DNA from: Calycina herbarum
Taxonomy: Eukaryota; Ascomycota; Leotiomycetes; Helotiales; Pezizellaceae
Reading direction: 5' to 3'
Length of the DNA stretch: 64,000 bases
NCBI GenBank assembly: GCA_001414485.1
Contig: LLEY01000106.1
Location: forward strand, 1 to 64,000
A program made the translations under genes and the position numbers. Below are positions 55,301 to 64,000 of the stretch, in pieces (the first letter of the stretch is position 1; each line of letters opens with the position of its first letter). Under the pieces are notes generated by a model. The model saw nothing but the letters and a program-made list of their open reading frames with translations, did no database searches and was not told the origin of the DNA.

Positions 55301-56303
55301 AGTATTCTCTCTTTACCTTCTAGATCTCTCCTTAAAGTGTTCTCTAGAGGCCTTTAATAGACTCTATACTAGCTCCTAGCCTTCGTATCTTTCTAGCCTC
55401 GGTAGCTATAGATTAGCACTCCTTATTCTACTAAGAGTGTCTACTCTTATAACTAAGCCCTCGCTTAGTACTACTAAGATACGCCCTATATATACTCTTA
55501 ATAATAAACTCTACTAAAGTCTTAAGCGAGTTCCTATCCGGTTATTCTATAAGCTTAAAGAGCTACTGCTTTTGAAGCTTTCCTTAAAGTACTATTTTAA
55601 AGACTTTAGCGTCGAGAGTACTAAGCTTAAGCGAGGAGTCTTTCCTAGCTAGTCTACTAGTATATAGTAGGCTAGTAAGAACTAGGAGGTGATCTAAGCT
55701 ATACTTAAAGGCTAGGTTAACCTCTAAGGTTACCTCTCTTTAATAGAGGCTACTAGAGCAGAAGGCTAGGTCTAGCGTATTCCCTAGACTGTGGGTTTAT
55801 ATACTAGGAGAGGTAGTAAGTTAGAGTCCTTTACTCTCTATCTAGTCGATAAGCGAGGGAGCTTGTATACTCTCTAGGCCTAGGAAGTCTAGCTACTAGA
55901 GCTGGCTCTTTAGATTAAAGTCGCCGGCTATAAAGATATTTGTTATAGAAATGTGTTAAGAGGCTAGAATAAGGCTAATAGCCTCCTCGGCTTCTCTAGT
56001 ACTGAGAGGAGCGTTATATACGTTAAGTATATATAGCGGAGGGCCTTATAAGAGAGTAATCGAGGCGTAAACAAGGTCTCGGTATTAAAGCGAGGGAGTA
56101 ATAGAGGTCTGCTAACTTATAAGAATCCTAGCCTCTTTATATATAAAGAAGAGTACTCTAGAAGGTCCGGCGTTCCAGTCGTATATAGATATAAAGCAGT
56201 CGTAGTTCAGGTGACGTCTTATAATCTAGCGGCTAATCTCTCTTAAGTAGATATATAGTTCTTAAATAAGTACTACGTCGACTCGCCTAGCGTGTACTAG
56301 CTG
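52357..56303 (-). mobile_element. LINE 2, Tad-like, 5'-truncated
   Basis: 3947 bp on the minus strand, flanked by AAAACAGTCTTAT at 52344-52356 and 56304-56316 (13 bp). The tail on the minus strand is again (AAAT)n. Its 3' end and coding region match LINE 1, so both belong to one family. It lacks ORF1 and the start of ORF2. Confidence 0.93.
52700..56303 (-). pseudogene. LINE 2 ORF2 (partial): endonuclease, reverse transcriptase, RNase H
   Basis: Minus-strand sequence colinear with LINE 1 from within the endonuclease onward. The reverse-transcriptase catalytic block is F-G-Y-A-D-D-I (Y-A-D-D codons at 54333-54344), intact here, whereas LINE 1 has Y-A-N-D. Here the codons are GCC-GAC, with no TpG to mutate. 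TAG/TAA elsewhere still block translation. Confidence 0.85.
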
Positions 56304-56316
56304 AAAACAGTCTTAT

Positions 56317-56834
56317 AAATGTTTCCTAGAGCTCTTTAAATCTTCTTATTACTCTAAATACGTTTATATAAAAAGATTCTATAATAGTTCTAGCTATTCT
56401 AATATTCCTTCTTCTAGACTCTGAAAACCTATATATCGGTTCTTCTTTAGTCCTATATATAAACGACTCTTAATTACTTCTCTAAGTCCTTCTACTAAGT
56501 CGCTCTCTTCCTAGTTCCCTACTTTCGAGATTATTTCTTTTGTTAAGTAGGTTCTTTCCGACGATGTTTCTCTATCTAACCCTGGTCCTAAGTTTTAGAC
56601 AGCTCTAGGTTTCGTTAGTAGAACTCTCGAAGCTCTTTTAAGTACTAGTTAATGTTTTTTCTAGGTTCTTAAGTGTTTTCTAAATATAGGTAGTCTAGCT
56701 ATTTAATTAAATACTTAACCTATTCTCTAATAAGCCTATAGTTAAGAATCCTCTTAACTTTATACTTAGCGTTCGAGTTTACTAGTTAAATCTCTATAAG
56801 TAGAGCTAGTAGTACTTCTAGTAGTACTAGTTTA
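56317..56834 (-). other. Gypsy 3' fragment: chromodomain region, left part
   Basis: From about 56.48 kb it is homologous to the end of the minus-strand gypsy (23.45-23.83 kb), including the chromodomain (Y-K-V-K-R-I-L, Y-L-I-K). LINE 3 interrupts it; it resumes at 62033. Confidence 0.75.
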
Positions 56835-57099
56835 AGTAAGGATATATTATTATTATTATTATTCTTATACTACGTAGGCTATAGACCGAGCTCTAAGAGT
56901 AAGTAGTATATCTTCTATTCTAGTTTATAATACCTTTTAGTCTATTCTTCTTCGCCTCTCGAGTTTCTTTATAAGCGTACGATACTCCTTCCTTAATTCC
57001 TACTACTGTCTATTCAAAGCTCTTCTCTCTAACTCGGTGATAAACTAGAGAGATAGGTTAAAGTGCTTAACTGCTAAAGCGTGTATTAGTAGTATAGAG

Positions 57100-60000
57100 A
57101 GCGCCTAGACGCTCTCTTAAAACTGGCGGAGCCGGGGTCTTACTCTCCGGCGCGCCTCGGCTCTCTCTTCCTCTTTCTCTCTTTCTCTTACCTCTTTCTC
57201 GCCTTTCTCTCTGTTCTCTTTAAGTAATTCCAGCGCTAGCCTATATTCCTAGAGTCTTCTAAGCCTAAGTAGCTAGGTAGTAATTCTCAGCGCTAGCTTT
57301 CTATTTACTAGTACTACTCTAAGCTCTCTTAAGTCTCCGATACTCTTTCTAAAGGCTCTTATAAGTGCTTCTCTCTCTTATATAATATCTTAGTAGAATA
57401 GTACTAGATGCTCTACTGTCTCTCTTCTGCTCGCGTACGTATACTATAGTATTAGCTAGCCTAGTACCCTTCTTATAAAGAGGAAGGTGTTAAGCCCTAT
57501 TGCCTCTATTCTTGTCTAGACAAGTAGCGAGCTCTTTGCCTTAGCGAGCTCTTTATAGACTTTCCGTAGCTCCTAGTTTACTAGGTCTACCTCGTCTAAC
57601 GCTTCTATATACTACGTCGGGTTCTTCTCTCGAGCTCTCTTTCTTTAAGCCTCTAGGCGTTCCTACTACTCTACGAGCGTAGTATTATGTCTAAAACCCT
57701 CTCTCTCTATTCTCTACTCTTCTTTCTATGCTTGCCTCGCCCTCTAGGAGTATAGTATTGCTTTTCTTAGCTTTAATAGTCTTCCTCTCCTTCTTCTTAG
57801 CTACGCGGCTATATTCTTATAAGTACCTTAGATTAGCTTTCCTAGTTAAGACGTTCGGAATTTCTTTTCAAAAGTAGCTACTCGAAGGTTTAAGATAGAG
57901 ATCTACTAGAGTATAGTCTACCTCTACCTCTAGGCTCTAGATTAGAGTAGCTTTATATACTTCTATTACTACTTATAAACACTTCGATTATTATATAGAT
58001 AAGCTTCTTACTATCCCTTTTACGCTCCCTTCTTTTAGCGTTGTATAGTACTAAGCTGACGCTCTATATATAATTACACTTCTTATTACTACTATATATA
58101 TTTGCCTCGCGTAGTAGTAATCGACGCTCTACGTCTTACTAGCGAGCCTCGTAAGTGTAAAGGTCTACGTTATAAGCTTCTTCTATACCCTCTCTTTATA
58201 CGCTTTCTAGTTTAGTTTCCTATCGAGCTTAACTCTAAGGAACCTTATATACTCGACTAGTATAAGCCTTGCCTTTTTAAACCGTACTATTTCTTTCTAT
58301 AAAGCCCTCGTTCTTATAAAGTATATAAGTACTATCTTTTCTAAGCTAAAAGCTATCCCTCGCTTATTTACTTACTCGTTATATACTCCCTAGGCTAACT
58401 CGAGTATTCTATAGTTTACTACTATACTCTTTAATATTACAAGTAGGTTTATATCGTCTACGAAGCCTACTATAATTAGCTGATTAATCCTTACTAGGTT
58501 ATTATATAGTATTAAGGTAAAAAGAATAAACAGTATTAGAGATAGTACTAATCCTTATAGCACTTCTTATCCTAGGCTTCTTTCGTCTACGAACCTTCTA
58601 TTAAAGAATAGCGTAGCTTTATATCTTAAGAGAAAGCTTCCTATCTAGGTTACTACCTACTATAGTACTTTCTTCTCCCTTAGAGTATAGAGTAGCTACG
58701 TATAATCTACTCTGTCGAATACTCTTATTATATCTAACTAAGCTAGGGACACGTAGCTCTTATTTTCCTATACTATATATACTCTCTCTATTACTATTCT
58801 AATCGCTAGTTCCGTATTCTAGTGCTTCTAGTTACCTATTTATATCCCTAGGAGTATTATAGCGTCTTCTGCGAGCTTCGTAAGCCTCTACGCTATTACC
58901 TTCTTAAGGATCTTATCTATAGTTAAGAGTAGCGCTATTAGCTAGTAGGCCTCTACTTTGTCTTATTCCTCTATTATTTTACCTGGTTTTCTAAGTACTA
59001 CTACTTTCGTACGATAGAAGTAGGACGGGAAGTGTTATAAGTAGAAGCTCGCTTCTGCTATTATTACGAGTATCTCTTAAAGTAGCTTATTACACGCTTT
59101 TAGAAAGCCGTTTATAAGTATATTAAACCCTGGTGCTTTCTACGGTGCTAATCTTATAGCTGTCTTAATATATTTCTCAGTCACCTGCTAGCTTACTTTG
59201 TACTCCTAAGAGAAGCTCTTAGAGCTCTATTCCCTGTTTAGAATACTAGAGTAGTTAGCTATTGATTCTAGGAAGAACTTCTCTATAAGAATACGAGCCT
59301 TATCCTCGTAGTTCTCGCCTTTTACCTTGCTAAGCGAGGTAAGTATTAGTAGTATTAGTGCTTTAGGTTTTACGTGTCCTTTAAGGCGTGCTTACTTTTC
59401 AAGTGTCTATAGTTTCCTGTCGTCTTTTGCTACCTCTATAAGTGCCTCTCTCTAGCTCTTCGTCTTTGCCTTTCTACTTATTATTTAGAGCTCTTAGAGA
59501 GCGTCGTTAAGCTGTTTCCTTAAGCTTCTCGTACGTAGTTCTCTCTAGGTTCTTTTATACTTTCTTACTTCGTTCGACGTCTCTTTAACCTCCGTATTCT
59601 ACCAGGGTTACGCTCTCCCTCTATCTAGCTTTTAAAGCGGCGTCGAGGCTTAAGCTATTCGTTGAAGCTCTTCTATAAGCTTCTTAACAGCTCCCTCGAG
59701 CTCCTATACGTTCTAGATTACTAGTATTATAAGGTAATTAGCCTCTGCTTTTACTAACACTTCGTCTATTAGTCTCTAGCTATAGCCAAGTGTCTACGGT
59801 GCCTCTCTTTCTTCTCTAGCCGCTATCGTAAGAAGTTAAGCTATATAGTTAGACTCTAGCAGGTCTAGCGTCCCCTGCTAAGTAGCTACGTTTCTAGTAA
59901 AAAAGGCTAAGTTAATTATTAAGTTATAAGAGCCTTCTCTTCTCTAAGTAACCTCGCTATATAGTGTATTTCTCTTAAGCGCCTACTGTATAGCAAGCTT

Positions 60001-60450
60001 AAAGGTAAGGTCTACGTTCTAGTTATATCTCTTATAGATATTCTAGAGGAGGTAGTAAGCGTTTAGGTCTCCTACTATAAGCGCTCTTCTTAGTCTCGCT
60101 TATTAAAGCATATCCTTGATTAGTATTTGCCTAGCTTATAGGTTATATACTAAGTAGACTATTATTTTGTTCGCTCTCTTACTTATTATTATACTCGCCT
60201 AGTTCTTACTAGTAGCGTATGTCTAGCTTTCTTTTAAATACCTTTTATATATAAAGAGTATTACTACTCTATCTAACTAAATTATATTATACCTCGAGCT
60301 TAATAAGTAGCTTAGAGAGTCTCTCGCGCTATTCTACGCTAGCTCTTAAATTACTAGAATATCGTATTCCTTCTTATAATTTAAAGCCGCGTCGAGTACC
60401 TCTAGTGTTTTCCTCGTGTTCTAGTATAGTACTATTATACTTATAGTAGT
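57100..60450 (-). pseudogene. LINE 3 ORF2: endonuclease and reverse transcriptase
   Basis: Endonuclease with A-L-I-V-G-D-L-N-A-Y-Y-L-L near 60.06 kb (the G-D-F-N-A-H-H block), then reverse transcriptase with L-V-L-S-L-I-L-F-I-L-F and G-F-V-D-D-I-N-L-L (about 58.45 kb), so both catalytic Asp codons survive. F-V-D-D instead of Y-A-D-D separates it from LINEs 1 and 2. No RNase H was recognised. Stops at Gln/Trp codons inactivate it. Confidence 0.8.
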
Positions 60451-60499
60451 TCTACGAGTAGTATTTAGCCTACTTCTACTTCGTCTTCTTCTACTTAGT

Positions 60500-61800
60500 T
60501 CTCTATTATACTAAGAGAGCTTCTTAGTCTTTTAAGAAACTAAGCAAGGTTACTCTTATTTATAACTTCTACTTTACTTATATCTATCGGCCTCTCTAGT
60601 ACGGATCCTTGTCTTAGTCTCTTCCTTATAGCTTATAAGCCCTCTTTATAGCTAAGCGCGAACAGGTAGAGCGTCTCTACCTCTTCTTCCTTTAAAGCCC
60701 TTTATAGATTTATAAACAAGGTTAGTCTATCTAGGTATTATTCTCTTACTTACTTATAGTACTATTCTTCTATTTAATATTCCTTTGCGAATACTAGGTA
60801 TTCTCTCTTATAATTCTTATATTTCGCTAGGTGCTTCTTTAGATCCTTTTTACTAGAGCACTCCTCTTTACCCTCTTTGTACTTCTTATATATATACTAG
60901 ATACACCTCTCTTCTTATTTATAGAAGCGTACTATATACTCTTACTTTTAGTACTTAAAGCACCTTTAAGCTACTGCTTCTGCCGCGTATCTCTCGTATA
61001 TAAAGTATTATATCTCTTATAGTATCTCTCTTAAGTATAGCCTTCTTACTTCTTCTATTATTACTACCTCTAGAATATAGTTCCGAAGAGCTGGCCCCTC
61101 CTAGCTCTAGCGTTCTCTATACTTACTCCCTTATTATATAATCTTTAGTACCCTTATACTAGAGGCTTATAAGATACTCTATAGTATACCCGCTGTTCCT
61201 CTCTCGAGTATATCTGCTAAGACTCTCTTTACTAACACCGCGAGCGTTCTTACTACTACTACTACCCCTTGTCTAAATACCTTCTTTACCTAGCTATTAT
61301 CCTATATATATACTACCTATTTCTTCTTTTTAAACTGTATAATAATATCTCTACTTTAAAGCTTTCTTATTATAATTACTCCTGCTCTATATTCTCCTAT
61401 ATTTACAGCCTCTATTACCTTCTTTAGTAATAGCTTATCCTTTCCTTCGTCTATTCTTATAGCCTAGATTATAATCTCCTTTATATATTTAGCTAGTATA
61501 ACGTATTCCCTTTATAGCGTAGTTCCTGCCTCTCTCTATAGCTCTCCAGCTCTAACTCTCTCTGCCTACGTTAGAGTTTGTTCCTTTATACCTTCTATCT
61601 TCTTTACTATAATCGCGAGCTCCTCTTATAGAATACCTCTTATTATTATTTCGTCTCCTCCTTTCCTAGCTCTTCTATACTCAAGCACCTTTCCCGCTAC
61701 CTCGATAATTACCTTAATACCTCTTTCCTCTATTACCGAGTTAAGTATTACTTAGATTAGGCCCTTCTCTATCATGTCCACGTATTCTAATACTCCTCTC
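60500..61800 (-). pseudogene. LINE 3 ORF1 remnant
   Basis: A Lys/Glu-rich gag-like region with a zinc-knuckle remnant near 60.9-60.97 kb (R-C-F-K-Y-Q-K-Q-E-Y-I-V-R-F-Y, where C-x-x-C and C have become Tyr). Position before the endonuclease fits ORF1. Many RIP stops. Confidence 0.6.
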
Positions 61801-62044
61801 TATCCTCTCTTACTCTGCTCTTCTTCGTTCGTTGTTCCGCCTTCGCTGTTAGTTGTTAGCGTATTAGAGAGAGGAGTAAGAGCTCTTTATAAGCCCTCTA
61901 TTCTACTACTACTACTGCTACGATTACTCGATATAATCGTAGAGTGCTTTATTCTCTTTCTAGACCGTCTAACAGTCGTCTAAATATATTTTAAGGCTTT
62001 TGAGGTTACTTTATATAATTCGAAGTTTTTTTAGTAAGAATATA

Positions 62045-62548
62045 TAGAATACTAGATAGATGTTTATTATTTATAGTAGTATTAATTTATAATTAAAAGA
62101 GTTTCTAACTTATTTAATTTTAAATAGTCTTAGTTTCTTATAGTCTAGGTTATTACTTAGTCTTTTTATATTAATATTTTTTTATATTAAGTAAACTTTA
62201 TCTCTCTCTTTTAATATTAGCTTCTAACTACGTTGTTTATTATAGTAGTATATATTACGTTTAGCTATAAACTATAAATCCCTTATAAGTTCCTTATATA
62301 GGTTTTTGATTTTTAAGACCTAAATATAAGTAGATTAATTATTAATTATTATAGTTAATAGTTCTTAGTATACTACTAATTTATATCTAAAGTTAGTATA
62401 GAATAGTATAATATACGTGGTTTTTATTACTAAACTATTATAGACGAACTATGCTAATAATAAGAGTTTAATCTAATTATCTTACTAATAATTTATATAA
62501 TAATAAAGGTGTATTTTAACTACTTAATTTATTTGTTTATTTCCTTTA
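62045..62548 (-). other. Gypsy 3' fragment, right part
   Basis: Continues the fragment at 56317-56834 and matches 23.83-24.32 kb of the minus-strand gypsy (integrase C-terminal G-D-K-V-type block). Interrupted at 62548 by a Fot-like element. Confidence 0.75.
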
Positions 62549-64000
62549 ACGTAGTATACTAGGACCTTGTAATTATTAGAACCTTATGAATTTTTTCCTA
62601 CTCTACTACTTTAAAATATAATAAAACTACTATAATATATTAAATTAATTAAAACTACTTAGAATCTAATAAACTAGATATATCTACAACTTCTTAACAC
62701 GTCTATGTATTATAACCAGTTTTTCTATAAGTGCTATAACGTCGCTAAGTCGTTTATTCTTTATCTTCTCTACTCTTCTTAGAGCGCTTATTACGTTAAA
62801 CCTACTCCTCTGTATTCTTCTAGGCTAATCTATCCTATATATCCTCTATAGTAAGTACACCTCCTTCTTAGATATAGGTATTTTTAACCCTCTAGCGTTT
62901 ACTAAGGGCTTTATTTACTGTTCGAAGTATATAGACCTCGGCTAATAAGAGGGTTACCTTATAAGCTAATTACTCTATACCTTTTACTAAAGAAGCTATT
63001 ATCTAGAAAATAGGTATTAGCGAGCTTCCTTAGTAACGAGTAATACGATCCTTAATAAGAGTTGATTACGAAAGAGCTTTAGAAGAGTTATAAGAAGTCT
63101 AGGAGACCTAAGGGGTAGCGTTAGCAGAGGGGGGTCCGGTAGGTATAGGAGTCTATAACTTAATATTAAGCTTTAAGATTATAGTCTAAGGTTCTAGAGG
63201 TACTAGACCAGCTCTATAGAACCTAGCTTTAGCGTTTTAGGTTGTTATTAACTAGTTATAGACTATGTAAAACGTAAGAAAGAACTCGACCTTAGTAATA
63301 TAGTTTATATAAGCCTTGATAAAGGTCTCGATTTAACGCCTATATATATGTTTAAGAATACTAAAACACCTAACGTCGAGTAGCTAGGTTAGATAAGACG
63401 AATAAGAAGGTAGGTAAAGAGTAATAATATTATATAACTTATAATACTCTTAGAATACTACTGATTTATAACTCTTATATCTATCTAGAACTAACATTTA
63501 ATATAGCTCTTTTATATAACTACGAGTATACTTATCGAAGTATTCTAGCTATTCTAAGCTTATCTTATTATTAGTCTATCTATTACTAGTTAGTTTAATA
63601 ACCTAGTTATTAGAAAGACCGCCCTTAGTATACTAACTAGTAAGGTGATTTTTCTCTTAAACTACTAAGAATAGAGAGATGCTTAAACTCTCTCTATTAA
63701 TATAGACAATTGCTATAGCCTATTCCCGATTACCTAGCTAGACAGCCTTATCTCTGCTACGTCGATTAGCGCGTATAATAACTATTCTAGCGTAGATAAC
63801 ACCTATTATAAAACTAGTCTTATTAAAGTTATAGAAATCGTAGTCTTAGATCCTATATTTCGCCTATATATTCTCTACTAGTTAAAACCATATACTAATT
63901 AGCTTAGGATCTTCGTATAAGGCTCTTTAGAAATCGTAAACGCGATTAAAACATGTCTTTAGTTTTAGACGTCGTTATATAAATCGTTATACCTAGTTCT
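62549..64000 (-). mobile_element. Fot1/pogo-type element G, cut by the window edge
   Basis: Left end begins ACGTAGTAT followed by two 17-bp units (ACTAGGACCTTGTAATT and ATTAGAACCTTATGAAT), next to TA at 62547-62548. The other end lies beyond 64000. Confidence 0.85.
62640..64000 (-). pseudogene. Transposase of element G, partial
   Basis: The minus-strand C-terminal two thirds are present, ending inside the DDE domain. F-Y-N-F-N-K-T-S-F lies near 63.82-63.84 kb (first Asp to Asn), with blocks in the same order as element D, its closest relative here by eye. RIP stops throughout. Confidence 0.8.

Larger units (their letters stand above)
56847..62032 (-). mobile_element. LINE 3, non-LTR retrotransposon of a different family
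   Basis: 5186 bp on the minus strand, flanked by AGTAAGGATATA (56835-56846) and AGTAAGAATATA (62033-62044), a 12-bp duplication with one G/A difference. The tail is (TAA)n rather than (AAAT)n. It splits a gypsy 3' fragment. Confidence 0.88.

Noticed and set aside
61774..61983. 69-codon plus-strand frame inside LINE 3
   Set aside because: Antisense to the 5' region of the LINE; simple hydrophobic composition.
20644..64000. Possibility of a CRISPR array or a bacterial-type defence system
   Set aside because: No regularly spaced repeats with unique spacers; the repeats are transposon ends and the organism is a fungus.
20644..64000. Use of an alternative genetic code with TAG/TAA read as Gln
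   Set aside because: Intact genes at 3.9-13 kb use standard stops, and TAG/TAA excess tracks loss of CpA/TpG, which is explained by RIP.

Overview
The window is the left end of a chromosome of a filamentous ascomycete (Pezizomycotina). It opens with 14 perfect CCCTAA units, the C-rich strand of a TTAGGG telomere. Most of what follows carries the signature of repeat-induced point mutation (RIP): CpA and TpG are almost absent and TpA is in excess, while C in other contexts is largely kept. Gln and Trp codons have therefore become TAG/TAA throughout the repeats. Element content (Fot1/pogo DNA transposons, Tad-type LINEs, Ty3/gypsy and Ty1/copia elements) and short-intron genes fit this group. 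A Leotiomycete is possible but is a guess.

Layout. (1) 1-84 is the telomere. 85-3240 is a RIP-damaged subtelomere with two recognisable minus-strand gene remnants: a DUF3505-like (telomere-helicase-associated) fragment and a fungal family with a degenerate GQHR motif. They are separated by small hairpin repeats and a 12-bp interstitial telomere motif. (2) 3241-13065 is a gene island of normal base composition: three tandem paralogous small secreted proteins (the third broken), a spliced 380-codon secreted-type protein on the minus strand, an F-box-like protein and a 377-aa secreted orphan. (3) 14234-17945 is a Fot1/pogo element with a second one nested inside it. (4) 18530-20529 holds two single-frame genes (a 169-codon hypothetical and a 416-codon kinase-like protein), each broken by two premature stops of RIP type. 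(5) 20644 to the end is about 43 kb of nested, RIP-mutated transposons.

The repeat block can be ordered in layers. A minus-strand gypsy element (about 23.4-34.85 kb) was hit at TA sites by three Fot-like elements. A plus-strand gypsy (34.85-45.8 kb) was hit inside its reverse transcriptase by a 5.8-kb Tad-like LINE with a 16-bp target duplication. A truncated copia, a gypsy integrase fragment, two further LINEs with 12-13-bp duplications, and a last Fot-like element cut by the window edge follow. Removing each insertion restores the reading frame of its host.

The most interesting points are: a shared terminal-repeat design in six Fot/pogo families (ACGT, five more bases, then two tandem 17-bp units); an exact empty site that proves the nested insertion; RIP-type stops in genes outside the repeats; RIP changing catalytic Asp or Gly codons only where a TpG was available; and signs that an older chromosome end lay near position 2390. 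Functions are assigned from motifs read by eye; no database search was run.
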